DNA from: Pseudomonas botevensis
Lineage (GTDB): Bacteria; Pseudomonadota; Gammaproteobacteria; Pseudomonadales; Pseudomonadaceae
DNA: 64,000 bases
NCBI RefSeq assembly: GCF_019145475.1
Contig: NZ_JAHTKI010000001.1
Span: 62,001-126,000 of the forward strand
Reading direction: 5' to 3'
Position 1 is the first letter of the stretch, and each line of letters begins with the position of its first letter. Under the pieces are notes generated by a model. It did no database searches. It had not been told where the DNA came from and saw only the letters and a program-made list of their open reading frames with translations. Positions 1 through 8,457 of this stretch are shown here, piece by piece. The translations under genes and the position numbers were made by a program.

Positions 1-621
1 GACCAGCACCAGAAACAGCGCGACGCCCGCGAGCAGGAAGTGGCTGCGCGTCTGAAAGGCCTGGCCGAGCGCGTGGCGCATATGGAGCAGGAAGCCCTCG
101 GCTACCGCGAGCATCTGGAAGAGCAGCGACAGAAAGCGTTAGTCGACCCGCTCACCGGCCTGCCCAACCGGGCGGCCTGGAGCGAACGGCTCGAACATGA
201 AATCGCCCAGTGGCAACAGCACGGCAACACCCTGAGCCTGGCGATGCTCGACCTCGATCACTTCAAGCGGATCAACGACAACTACGGTCACCTGGCCGGC
301 GACAAGGTGTTGAAGATCATCGCCACGGTGCTGCGCAAACGCCTGCGTGGCACGGATTTCATCGCCCGGTTCGGGGGTGAGGAATTTGTCCTGCTGCTAC
401 CGGCGACCCCGCCGGCGGTGGGTGCCCGGCTGCTGGAAACCCTGCGAGCCTCAATCGAGGCCTGCCCTTTCCACTTCAAGGGGGAACGGGTGACGATCAC
501 CATTTCCATGGGCCTGGCGGCCTTCAAACCGGGAGAACACAGCGATCTGGTGCTCAAAAGAGCCGATCAGGCGCTGTACCGGGCCAAAAACGGCGGGCGC
601 AACCGGGTGGAGCTGGGCTGA
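1..621 (+). CDS. Diguanylate cyclase, GGDEF domain, C-terminal part (5' end outside window)
   Basis: The reading frame is open from base 1, so the true start lies upstream. About 206 residues are visible. The first ~45 are a charged, coiled-coil-like stretch, followed by a complete GGDEF domain. It carries the DPLTGLPNR entry motif, [11 protein letters not shown], and an active-site GGEEF. An RxxD motif (RGTD) lies five residues before GGEEF, the position of the inhibitory I-site, so product feedback is likely. GGDEF enzymes make cyclic di-GMP from two GTP. The N-terminal input domain is not visible, so the signal cannot be named. Recall of the P. aeruginosa neighbourhood (GGDEF gene, ampDh2, kinB, algB) fits a DgcH-like protein, but this is inference. 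Confidence 0.9.
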   Translation, partial: DQHQKQRDAREQEVAARLKGLAERVAHMEQEALGYREHLEEQRQKALVDPLTGLPNRAAWSERLEHEIAQWQQHGNTLSLAMLDLDHFKRINDNYGHLAGDKVLKIIATVLRKRLRGTDFIARFGGEEFVLLLPATPPAVGARLLETLRASIEACPFHFKGERVTITISMGLAAFKPGEHSDLVLKRADQALYRAKNGGRNRVELG

Positions 622-722
622 GGCAATTGTTCCGTTTCATTTAAATCAGCCCTTTGGCCGTCGGTACGCAAGGCATTACGTTACACTGTTGCATTATCGT
701 CTTGCGTGTATTGTTCTCTGCC

Positions 723-1502
723 ATGAAATTTCTTGCTCTCATTGCGTCGCTGCTGCTCCTGGCCGGATGTGCCAGTGGTCCGCGCTTCGACACCAGCCAC
801 CCTTCGGCCAATCACGACAGTCGCGTCCAGTTCGTGATCGTGCATTACACCTCCGCGTCGCTCGCGCGCTCGCTGCAATTGCTGACCCACGGCGAAGTCA
901 GCAGCCATTACCTGATCGGCGACGACAAGAACGCGACCATCTACAAACTGCTGGATGAAAACCAGCGTGCCTGGCACGCCGGGGAAAGCGAGTGGCAGGG
1001 TCGCACCTGGCTGAACTCCAGCTCGATCGGTATTGAAATCGTCAACCCCGGGTTCAAGGACACCCCGACCGGGCGCCTCTGGTATCCCTACAGCGAAGCC
1101 CAGGTGCAGTCGTTGATCGTCCTGCTCAAGGACATCAGCCAGCGCCAGCGCATCAACCCGCGCTACATCATCGGCCACAGCGACATCGCGCCGTTGCGCA
1201 AACTCGATCCAGGCCCGCTGTTCCCGTGGAAACGCCTGGCCGCCGAAGGCCTCGGCCTGTGGCCCGACGAACAAGCGGTGGCGCGTCAACAGGCGCTGTT
1301 CAACGCCGAACTGCCGAGCATCAGCTGGTTCCAGACGCAATTGGCGCGTCTTGGCTACGCCACTCCGCAGACCGGTGAGCTGGACGTGGCAACGCGGCAT
1401 GTCATCGCGGCATTCCAGATGCACTATCGCCCGACCCGTTTCGACGGCACGCCGGATGCGCAAACGGCAGCGTTGCTGCTGGTACTCAATCAGACAAAAT
1501 AA
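723..1502 (+). CDS. ampDh2: N-acetylmuramoyl-L-alanine amidase, AmpDh2/AmiD-like lipoprotein
   Basis: This 259-residue protein cuts the amide bond between N-acetylmuramic acid and the stem peptide in murein turnover. It starts with a lipoprotein signal peptide ending in a LLAGC lipobox, so it should be anchored to the outer membrane. An Amidase_2 domain (about residues 30-165) has likely zinc ligands in VIVHYTS and in GHSDIAP followed by KLDPG. A C-terminal peptidoglycan-binding helical domain (about 195-250) contains FQTQLARLGY and AFQMHYRP. The start at 723 was chosen because it gives the signal peptide directly; a longer frame from 654 lacks support. Placement near kinB/algB matches ampDh2 of P. 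aeruginosa as I remember it. Confidence 0.88.
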   Translation: MKFLALIASLLLLAGCASGPRFDTSHPSANHDSRVQFVIVHYTSASLARSLQLLTHGEVSSHYLIGDDKNATIYKLLDENQRAWHAGESEWQGRTWLNSSSIGIEIVNPGFKDTPTGRLWYPYSEAQVQSLIVLLKDISQRQRINPRYIIGHSDIAPLRKLDPGPLFPWKRLAAEGLGLWPDEQAVARQQALFNAELPSISWFQTQLARLGYATPQTGELDVATRHVIAAFQMHYRPTRFDGTPDAQTAALLLVLNQTK

Positions 1503-1574
1503 TGACGCCCGCCCGACGGTCAGGGCGAAAGTCCAATCAGCAGCTATAACTCATTGGTAATTCTTCGGATATCC

Positions 1575-3191
1575 ATGATGGTTGCTACCCGAGAGGCACT
1601 GCGTAGCTGGTTTTATCGCCCGTGGTTTTTGGCGATGCTGGCGGCTGTCCTCAGCGCGAGCCTGCTGATTACCGGCGGGCTGTTCGTGGCCATGCGCCAG
1701 GTCGAGCAAAGCGAAAGCCAGGAGATGAACGCCCAGGGCGCGCGCTTCCTGGCCCGCCTGGAGCAATTGTTCGGGCAGTTGCGCGAAAGCCTCGACGACC
1801 TCGAAGCCCAACCCCTGCGCAGTTGCGATGACGAGATGATCGCCACCCTGCAACTGGTGACCTTCAACTATCGCTTCGTTTATGAAGCGGCCTACATGGA
1901 CGCGCAGCGCACCTGCTCCAATCGGCCGCGCCAGGAAGGCCTTTCGGTAAGCCGCCCGGCGGACATCAAAGGCCCGACCTACAGCTACTGGCTGAACACG
2001 ACCACCGAACCCGATGAAAACCGCGCCGCGCTGATGCTGGGGCGCGGCAACTTTCGCGTCGCCACCTCTCGCGGCCATCTGACCGACATGGTCGACCTGT
2101 CACCCGGCAGCAGCCTGCTGGTGGTGCTGGATCGCGGCACCCGGGCGATCCCGGTGCTCGGCGTGCCGCAAACCTGGCCGCCCACCGACCCCTGGCCACC
2201 GAAAACCCCGGATGCCCTGCAAGTCACTCAGGATCACTTGATCTACCGCATGCCCACCGACAACCCGGAATACCAACTGGTGCTGATCTCCCCGCGCACC
2301 GGCATGCGTATCCCCGAGCTCTGGTGGTGGATGGTGCCGCTGTGCCTGATGATGGGCGCGCTGGTCGGGGTCATGGTGTTCTGGCTGGTACGCCAGCGTC
2401 AGTCGCTGGATGCCGAGCTGAACGGCGCGATCCGCCGTGGCGAGTTGCAGGTGCTGTATCAACCGATCTTCGATCTCGACAGCCGCAATTGCGTCGGTGC
2501 CGAAGCCCTGCTGCGCTGGCGACGACCGGACGGCACACTGACCAGCCCGGATCTGTTCATCCCGATGGCAGAAAACACCGGGCAGATCCGCCAGATGACT
2601 GACTTCGTCCTGCAACGCTTGCTGGAGCAACTCGGTCAGCTGCTGCGGGCGAATCCGCAGTTGTACATTTCGGTCAACCTCGCGGCGTGCGACGTCATGG
2701 TGCCGCGTATCGGCCAGGTCATGGCGCGGCTGCTGTCCCTGCATCGGGTCGCCGCGCGGCAGATTGCCTTCGAGGTGACCGAACGCGGCCTGATCGACGT
2801 GGTGGTGGCGCGGGAAAACCTGCAAGCGCTACGCGATGTGGGCCATCAGGTGCTGATCGACGATTTCGGCACCGGCTATTGCAGCCTCGCCTACCTGCAA
2901 ACCCTGCCGGTGGATTGCCTGAAGATCGACAAGGCGTTCATCGACGCACTCGGCCATGACGCCGCCAGCAGCGGTGTCGCCCCGCACATCATTCATATGG
3001 CGCAGGCACTGGATCTGAAAGTGATCGCCGAAGGCATCGAATATGAAGCGCAGGCTGCATTGCTCAGCAGCGAAGGGGTGAAGTTCGGTCAGGGCTGGTT
3101 GTTCGCCCATGCCCTGAGCGCGGTGCAATTCATCGAGCTGATCACTCGCGGCCGCCGGCTCGCCGGTCGGCGCCTCGACGACGAGGCCTAG
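1575..3191 (+). CDS. Cyclic di-GMP phosphodiesterase, CSS-motif periplasmic sensor plus EAL domain
   Basis: This membrane enzyme should hydrolyse c-di-GMP to pGpG. With the ATG at 1575 it has 538 residues: TM1 at about 17-41, a periplasmic domain with a CSS-type cysteine motif (LRSCDDEM, then RTCSNRP), TM2 at about 250-272 and a cytoplasmic EAL domain from about 280. The EAL catalytic set looks intact: EALLRW, SVNLA, EVTER, DDFGTGY, LKIDKAFI and AEGIE. Proteins of this class (PdeC-like) sense periplasmic redox through the CSS cysteines. An in-frame TTG at 1554 is a possible but less likely start. The stop shares a CTAG tetranucleotide with the convergent kinB stop. Confidence 0.92.
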   Translation: MMVATREALRSWFYRPWFLAMLAAVLSASLLITGGLFVAMRQVEQSESQEMNAQGARFLARLEQLFGQLRESLDDLEAQPLRSCDDEMIATLQLVTFNYRFVYEAAYMDAQRTCSNRPRQEGLSVSRPADIKGPTYSYWLNTTTEPDENRAALMLGRGNFRVATSRGHLTDMVDLSPGSSLLVVLDRGTRAIPVLGVPQTWPPTDPWPPKTPDALQVTQDHLIYRMPTDNPEYQLVLISPRTGMRIPELWWWMVPLCLMMGALVGVMVFWLVRQRQSLDAELNGAIRRGELQVLYQPIFDLDSRNCVGAEALLRWRRPDGTLTSPDLFIPMAENTGQIRQMTDFVLQRLLEQLGQLLRANPQLYISVNLAACDVMVPRIGQVMARLLSLHRVAARQIAFEVTERGLIDVVVARENLQALRDVGHQVLIDDFGTGYCSLAYLQTLPVDCLKIDKAFIDALGHDAASSGVAPHIIHMAQALDLKVIAEGIEYEAQAALLSSEGVKFGQGWLFAHALSAVQFIELITRGRRLAGRRLDDEA

Positions 3192-4978
3192 ACCGCCAGG
3201 GCCATGTAGAACTGCGTGCCCTGCCCCGGCCGGGAATAAACCCCCATCCGCCCGCCGTGCAACTGCACGATTTCCTTGCACAGCGCCAGCCCGAGGCCCG
3301 CTCCACCTTTCTTGCGCCCGACCTGGACAAACGGCTCGAAAATCCGCCCCTGCTGACCGTAAGCGATGCCTTCGCCATTGTCCTCGACACTAATGATGAC
3401 CCGCTCGCCATGCCGACGCGCCTGCAAGCGGATCAGCCCGTCGCGGGCGGTGTGGCGCAGGGCGTTGTCGATCAGGTTGTCCAGCACCCGGTCCAGTTGC
3501 ACCTGATCGGCCTGCAAGCGAGGCAAAGGCCCCTGCACTTCCACATTCAACGTCACGCCTTTCTGCTCGGCGGCGTCGGTAAAGCGCAGGCTCGCCTGCT
3601 CCAGCAGATCCTCGATGGAACACGGCGCCAGGGTCAGCTTCTGCAAGCCGCTCTGGTAGCGCGAGAAGTTCAGCAGGTCGTTGATCAACTGCATCAGACG
3701 CTTCATTTCCTCGTTCACGGTATCGAGCAGGTCGGCTTCGCGGGACTCCTGGGGGAACTTCGCCCGCTCGCGGAACAGGCCGAACGCCATGTGCATGCCG
3801 GTAACCGGTGTGCGCAGCTCGTGGGAAGCACGCAACACGAACTCGCTGCGCACCCGCTCGAAGGCGCGCTGTTCGGTGACGTCGTGCAGCACCATCACCG
3901 CGCCGAGGATATGCCCCTGGGTGTGGCTGACCGGCGTCAGGCTGTAGGTCAGCAGGCGCGATTCGCCATCGACCTCGATGCTGAGGTCTTCCGGGGCCCG
4001 CTCCAGCGTGCCGCCGCGCAACACCAGTTGCAGTTGCGCATCCAGTTCCGGGCGCTGCAATGCGGTGCCCAATCCCTCGTTGGAGTGGTCGCTTTCCCAA
4101 CCCAGTTGCCGCTGGGCCACCGGGTTCAAGTGCTCCAGATGCCCCTCGCGATCGATCATCAGCAACCCGTCGTCGATGCTGTCGAGCACCGCTTGCAAGC
4201 GCTGCTGGCCGGCCAGCAACTCGTCGACATTGGTTGCCTGATGCTCGCGCAAAGCCTCGGCCATCAGGCCGAAGCGCCGGGAGAGCAGATTGACTTCCAT
4301 GGCCGAGGAGATCGGCAAGGTCACTTCGAAATTGCCCTGGCCGATGTTGTCCGCCGCTTTCGCCAGCGCCTCGATCGGCGCACCGAAACGCCGGGCGATG
4401 CCATGGGCGGTGATGAAGCCGATAATCAGCACTGCGAGGCCGACGAGTCCGAGCAGGCCGGCGATCAACAGTGCCCGGTCACGGGCCGCATGCTGTACCG
4501 AATTGATGTTATCCAAAGCGTGCTTGTGCTCGGCGATGAGGCCATTGCGCAAGGTGTTGAAACGCTCGCGAAGCTCACCGTCGCCACTCAAAGCGCTCGC
4601 TGGGTCGCGGGATTGTTCGAAGGCCTGGAGAAAACTCAGGTAATCCGCCTTGGCCTGGTTGAACCCGTACTGGCGGCCGTCATCCGGCTGCTCCTGGGCG
4701 ATGCCTTCGTCGAGCAACTCGAAGTAATGCTGTTTCGAGGCTTCGAAGGCCGCCGGATCAGGCTTCTCGGCGAGCATCATGATCAGTTGATCGCCGAGGG
4801 TCTGCCGCAGCTTGAGGCCAAGATCGAGGGTGACGAAGTTGTTGCGCACCAGCGCTTCCTGGCTGCCGGCCATCTGCATCACGCTGACCAGCCCGAGCAG
4901 CAGCCCGAGCAAGGCCACGGTGATCAGCGCGGAAATGCTCAGGAACAAGCGGGTCCGCAACTTCATCGCCAGTTTCAT
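3188..4978 (-). CDS. kinB: Sensor histidine kinase KinB
   Basis: This 596-residue inner-membrane kinase is the partner of AlgB in control of alginate and virulence functions in Pseudomonas. TM1 is at about 10-34, followed by a helical periplasmic sensor domain, TM2 at about 168-190, a HAMP segment, a PAS domain (about 255-365) and the kinase core. The phosphoacceptor histidine lies in RASHELRTPV. The ATPase boxes are visible as NLIDNALRHT, DNGEGIAYG and GAGLGLALCKEI. Length and domain order match P. aeruginosa KinB (595 residues). The gene follows algB with a 10-base gap, which indicates one operon. Confidence 0.95.
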   Translation of the reverse strand: MKLAMKLRTRLFLSISALITVALLGLLLGLVSVMQMAGSQEALVRNNFVTLDLGLKLRQTLGDQLIMMLAEKPDPAAFEASKQHYFELLDEGIAQEQPDDGRQYGFNQAKADYLSFLQAFEQSRDPASALSGDGELRERFNTLRNGLIAEHKHALDNINSVQHAARDRALLIAGLLGLVGLAVLIIGFITAHGIARRFGAPIEALAKAADNIGQGNFEVTLPISSAMEVNLLSRRFGLMAEALREHQATNVDELLAGQQRLQAVLDSIDDGLLMIDREGHLEHLNPVAQRQLGWESDHSNEGLGTALQRPELDAQLQLVLRGGTLERAPEDLSIEVDGESRLLTYSLTPVSHTQGHILGAVMVLHDVTEQRAFERVRSEFVLRASHELRTPVTGMHMAFGLFRERAKFPQESREADLLDTVNEEMKRLMQLINDLLNFSRYQSGLQKLTLAPCSIEDLLEQASLRFTDAAEQKGVTLNVEVQGPLPRLQADQVQLDRVLDNLIDNALRHTARDGLIRLQARRHGERVIISVEDNGEGIAYGQQGRIFEPFVQVGRKKGGAGLGLALCKEIVQLHGGRMGVYSRPGQGTQFYMALAV

Positions 4979-4988
4979 CGGCGGGCGC

Positions 4989-6335
4989 TCACAGGTTGTA
5001 CTGCTTGCGCTTGCGATACAGGGTCGAAGCGTCGATTCCTAATGTCTTGGCAGCCTGGTCCAGGGTGCCGGCAGTGGCAAGCACGGCGCCGATGTGGGCT
5101 TTTTCCAGTTCGTCGAGGCTCAGCGCCGCGCCGACCCGTGGGGCATTGTTGGCTGGCTGCTCGGCCATGCCGAGGTGGCTGATTTCCACGCGCTCCTGCG
5201 GGCAGATGATGCTCGCCCGCTCGATCACGTTGCGCAGTTCGCGAATGTTGCCCGGCCAGCGATAGCCGAGCAGCGCTTCACGCGCTTCGTCACTGAAGCC
5301 CCGGGCCGGGCGCGCGTACTCTTTGACGAAACGCGCGAGGAAGCGGTCGGCCAGGGTCAGGATGTCTTCGGCGCGCTCGCGCAGGGGCGGCAGGTGCAAG
5401 GTGATGACGTTGAGGCGATACAGCAAGTCTTCCCGGAAACGTCCGTCACGCACCATGTCTTCAAGGTTGAGGTTGGTCGCGGCGAGAATGCGCACATCGG
5501 CGCGGCGGGTGACCGGGTCCCCTACCCGCTCGTATTCCTTGTCCTGAATGAACCGCAGCAACTTGGGTTGCAACGTCAGTGGAAAATCGCCGATCTCATC
5601 AAGAAACAGCGTGCCGCCATCCGCCTGATTGACCCGCCCCAATGTGCTTTCGCTGGCGCCGGTGAACGCACCGCGACTGTGGCCGAACAGCTCGCTTTCC
5701 ATCAGTTCGGCGGTCAGCGACGGGCAGTTGATGGTGACGCAGGATTTCTTCTCGCGCTTGCTCCAGCCATGAATCGCCCGGGCCAGCTCACCTTTACCGG
5801 TGCCGGACTCGCCGAGGATCAGGATGTTGGCATCGGTGCCGGCAACCTGGCGCGCGGTTTCCAGTACGACTTTCATCGCAGGGCTGTGGGAATCCAGACC
5901 ATCCTTCGGCTTGCGGATCTCGCCTTCGAGGGCTTCGAGTCGCGCCGACAACTGGCGCACTTCCAGTTGCTTGGCAGTGGCCAGACGCAATTGGTCAGGG
6001 CTGCATGGCTTGACCAGATAGTCGGCGGCACCCGCCTGGATCGCATCCACCGCCGTATCGACCGCCGAGTGGGCGGTGACGATCACCACGCGCATCCACG
6101 GTGCCTGGATGCGCATCTGCGCCAATACGTCGAGGCCGTTGTCCTCGCCCAGACGCAGATCGAGGAAACACAGATCGAACACCTGGCGCTGCAACAGCGC
6201 ATCGGCCTGGGCCGCGCTGTTGGCGGTGGCAACGGTATAGCCTTCGTCTTCAAGACAGTAACGAAAGGTTCGCAGGATGGCGGATTCATCGTCCACCAGC
6301 AGAATGCGGCCTTGGTGCTCAGTGGCTGATTCCAT
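4989..6335 (-). CDS. algB: NtrC-family response regulator AlgB
   Basis: This 448-residue regulator has a receiver domain (about 1-125; phospho-acceptor D59 in FLDLRLG), a sigma-54-type AAA+ domain and a Fis-type helix-turn-helix at the C terminus (AAKTLGIDASTLYRK). The AAA+ domain shows Walker A GESGTGKGE, the sigma-54 contact loop GAFTGA and Walker B GGTLFLDEIGD. AlgB activates alginate genes; KinB controls its phosphorylation. I saw no sigma-54 promoter in the upstream region. The order algB then kinB on one strand is that known in Pseudomonas. Confidence 0.95.
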   Translation of the reverse strand: MESATEHQGRILLVDDESAILRTFRYCLEDEGYTVATANSAAQADALLQRQVFDLCFLDLRLGEDNGLDVLAQMRIQAPWMRVVIVTAHSAVDTAVDAIQAGAADYLVKPCSPDQLRLATAKQLEVRQLSARLEALEGEIRKPKDGLDSHSPAMKVVLETARQVAGTDANILILGESGTGKGELARAIHGWSKREKKSCVTINCPSLTAELMESELFGHSRGAFTGASESTLGRVNQADGGTLFLDEIGDFPLTLQPKLLRFIQDKEYERVGDPVTRRADVRILAATNLNLEDMVRDGRFREDLLYRLNVITLHLPPLRERAEDILTLADRFLARFVKEYARPARGFSDEAREALLGYRWPGNIRELRNVIERASIICPQERVEISHLGMAEQPANNAPRVGAALSLDELEKAHIGAVLATAGTLDQAAKTLGIDASTLYRKRKQYNL

Positions 6336-6763
6336 TTTTCCTACGCTCCATAAGTGAATGTCTTGGGTTAGTCCCGGAAAAATCGGGCAAGTTGCATGGT
6401 TGATTCTGAACGATGCCAGCCATAGGAGGGTAGCTCTCTCCTGCCTTAACGGCTAATCCACTGATTTTGTTGATTTTTTAAACAAATCTCGATTGGCGGG
6501 CGATTGCCTGCGTTCTTTTCTGACATCCGCGCCCTGCTCTCAATTCCATAAGAATGAAATCTCCTACGAAATAATCGTGCATTACGCACGACCACGGCGG
6601 ACACATCGTGCAGGATGCGTCGCGAACGATTTTCACATCATCTATAACTTATTGATTTTATTGGATATTTTTAAAATAAAAAGCTGGCATGCAGGCTGCA
6701 ATATCCCTGACAGCCCGGGCAGATTTGCAACTGCCCCCATCGAACAAGAGTGAGGAAACCAGG
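6336..6763. other. Intergenic region between algB and the small-protein cluster
   Basis: This 428-base divergent spacer must hold the promoters of algB (leftward) and of the small-protein genes (rightward). It turns AT-rich from about 6465 to 6680, unlike its surroundings. A small palindrome (CGTGC, five-base loop, GCACG) lies at 6576-6590 and could be an operator. TAAAAT at 6672-6677 is a possible -10 element, but no well-spaced -35 was found. The frame open here encodes no recognisable protein. Confidence 0.5.
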
Positions 6764-7048
6764 ATGACTCGCCAACGTGCCGCCCAACTGAGCATCTCGC
6801 CACTGCACATTCAGCAAGGCCTGTTTGGCGTGCTTGCCCTGTTGATCACGTTGATTGCCTGCCAGCAGTACCTGCGCTGGGAGCAGAGCCAGCAGCCCGA
6901 GCCGCTGATCTCGATCCAGCACAAGACACAGACGCACTTCAGTGCCGTCAGCAGCAGTCAGACCGAGACCACCTCGATGCGCATGCTGGACGTCGACCAG
7001 CCACAACCGCTGGGTGAGATGCCACGGCAGGAGCGCTGGGTTTTCTAA
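6764..7048 (+). CDS. Small single-pass membrane protein, function unknown
   Basis: This 94-residue protein starts at an ATG preceded by GAGGAAACCAGG. A hydrophobic segment (about residues 18-35, GLFGVLALLITLIAC) is flanked by a short cytoplasmic-type N terminus and a polar tail rich in Ser, Thr and Gln, so one membrane span is expected. I do not recognise a named family. It is followed after 76 bases by a DUF1328 membrane protein and then an Ivy-type lysozyme inhibitor on the same strand, which suggests a role in envelope protection. Function is unassigned. Confidence 0.7.
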   Translation: MTRQRAAQLSISPLHIQQGLFGVLALLITLIACQQYLRWEQSQQPEPLISIQHKTQTHFSAVSSSQTETTSMRMLDVDQPQPLGEMPRQERWVF

Positions 7049-7103
7049 GCATTTTTCCAGTCAGTTTCGGGCGTCCACGCGCCGGGAAATGCAATACCCC
7101 TAA

Positions 7104-7289
<186 letters not shown>

Positions 7290-7291
7290 CC

Positions 7292-7756
7292 ATGAGTGCT
7301 TTAAAGACACTGGCAGCCGCCCTGCTTCTGGGCGGTAGTGCCATGGCGATAGCGGCCAATGATGGCCAGGCGCGAGTCAATGAGTTGCTAAGCTCTGACG
7401 CGCAATACAGGGAAACCTGGGAAGGCGTGGTGAAAAAGGAAGAACGCCTGCCGGAATGGGTGATGAACCTCTCCGGAACGCCAGACCAGCAAATGAATGC
7501 AGTGACTGAAGATGGCGACAAGTATCTGGTCGGGCCACTCTGCGAATCGCAGGACAAGTGCCTCAACCACCGCCTGATCGTCGCTTTCAGTTTCGACAAG
7601 AAGCATGCCTACGCCATGCTGGTCGATGTGCCCGAGGGACTGCCGGCCGACAAGTCGCCCACGCGACATGCCACCTACCGCTTCCTCGGCAAACCCGATC
7701 AGGGCATGCAGGATCTGTTGATGGAAACATTGAAGAAAGATCCGAACTGGTACTGA
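7292..7756 (+). CDS. ivy: Inhibitor of vertebrate lysozyme, Ivy family
   Basis: This 154-residue periplasmic protein has a signal peptide (MSALKTLAAALLLGGSAMA, cut near AIAA). The mature part shows Ivy features: LPEWVMNLSGT and a two-cysteine loop CESQDKC, the counterpart of the CKPHDC loop that plugs the lysozyme active site in E. coli Ivy. It should protect murein from c-type lysozyme and perhaps from the cell's own lytic transglycosylases. The loop lacks the Lys-Pro-His of E. coli, so lysozyme affinity may differ. The ATG at 7292 is preferred over an in-frame TTG six bases upstream. It lies directly after the DUF1328 gene. Confidence 0.85.
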   Translation: MSALKTLAAALLLGGSAMAIAANDGQARVNELLSSDAQYRETWEGVVKKEERLPEWVMNLSGTPDQQMNAVTEDGDKYLVGPLCESQDKCLNHRLIVAFSFDKKHAYAMLVDVPEGLPADKSPTRHATYRFLGKPDQGMQDLLMETLKKDPNWY

Positions 7757-7919
7757 AGTTTCGAACATGAGGGCAGTGAAGCTGCCTTCCATTGCGCCCA
7801 CCCGAGGAAGGCTGGCGCATGACCAAGGGGCCGGGACGTTCTGACTGTTTCAGGGTCGGAGTGACCTACGGGTACAGGGAGTGCCTGCGTCGAGGGCCGG
7901 GTCAGGGTAAAAGCTGCGA

Positions 7920-7958
7920 CGCAAGTTCGCCGGCGTCACTCGCCCTGGCGGGCTTGCG
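7920..7958. repeat. REP-like imperfect inverted repeat
   Basis: The arms beginning CGCAAGTTCGCC and ending GGCGGGCTTGCG pair over about 14 bases with two mismatches around a central loop. Composition and stem resemble Pseudomonas REP elements, but it does not match the GGGAGCGGGCTTGC core seen elsewhere in this window. Confidence 0.5.
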
Positions 7959-8253
7959 AAGGGCTTTGTCGCGACAAAACGTTGATCTAGAGCGCTCTGC
8001 TCGTCTCTTTTCTCCAGCACACTCCCCGCGAAACCGTTTCGCCGTATTTCCAGCCGACCGTATATCGAGAAAGCAGCGAATTAATGGCTCGGACTTTTTG
8101 TCTCTGAACGTGGGCTTTTTCCGAAATTTCCGACGCAATTCTGCTGATCAAAAAACATCCGGACTACGCTGGAATGGCCGGTTCACGGCACTTATGCCTG
8201 CCGAAATGTCGTATTCGAACCGGTTGGGACGCCAGTTTCATTTGAAAAATCTC

Positions 8254-8268
8254 ATGCCGATTCGGCAT
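8254..8268. promoter_or_regulatory. Perfect palindrome upstream of gltP, possible operator
   Basis: Seven-base arms ATGCCGA and TCGGCAT flank one base. It lies about 190 bases before the gltP start in gene-free DNA. The symmetry fits a dimeric repressor or activator site; which protein would bind is unknown. Confidence 0.35.
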
Positions 8269-8457
8269 AGGGTAGGCGTTTACGGCATTAGACGTCGCAA
8301 CCCCGCATCGGAATAGTTGCGCCTTTTTTCGCCTGCCGGAGAGCGCAAATACGCGCTTCGGGGGCACCTTATACGGAGGCAGATGCACAGACTTTTCCGC
8401 CAAGAGCGTTCCAGTTCCTGCATGTGCCTGAGTCAAACGCAAGTAAGGGTAAAGATA

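Larger units (their letters stand above)
7757..8457. other. 701-base gene-free region containing the gltP leader
   Basis: No convincing coding sequence is present; the open frames in it match no known protein. Visible structure: a hairpin just after the ivy stop (GGCAG and CTGCC arms, about 7772-7787), an imperfect 14-base inverted repeat at 7920-7958, and a perfect seven-base palindrome at 8254-8268 (ATGCCGA, one centre base, TCGGCAT). A T-rich run near 8315 also occurs. The distal ~200 bases may be an untranslated gltP leader. Confidence 0.5.

Noticed and set aside
3257..5182. 641-codon open frame on the plus strand opposite kinB
   Set aside because: It mirrors kinB codon by codon, is rich in Gln, His and Arg and matches no known family. 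It is a by-product of GC-rich codon use.
5094..6329. 411-codon open frame opposite algB
   Set aside because: Same reason: antisense shadow of a well-supported gene with biased composition.
6493..6753. 86-codon frame in the AT-rich algB upstream spacer
   Set aside because: No ribosome binding site or family; ends just before the real ATG at 6764.
6336..6763. Sigma-54 promoter upstream of algB or the small-protein cluster
   Set aside because: AlgB has the sigma-54 contact loop, but no GG-N10-GC-type element was found in the spacer.
7893..7907. 15-base sequence shared with 61550-61564
   Set aside because: AGGGCCGGGTCAGGG occurs twice but the flanks do not align; chance or a remnant too short to interpret.
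7792..8316. 174-codon open frame in the gltP leader
   Set aside because: Low-quality Arg/Ser-rich sequence, no ribosome binding site and overlaps an inverted repeat and a palindrome.
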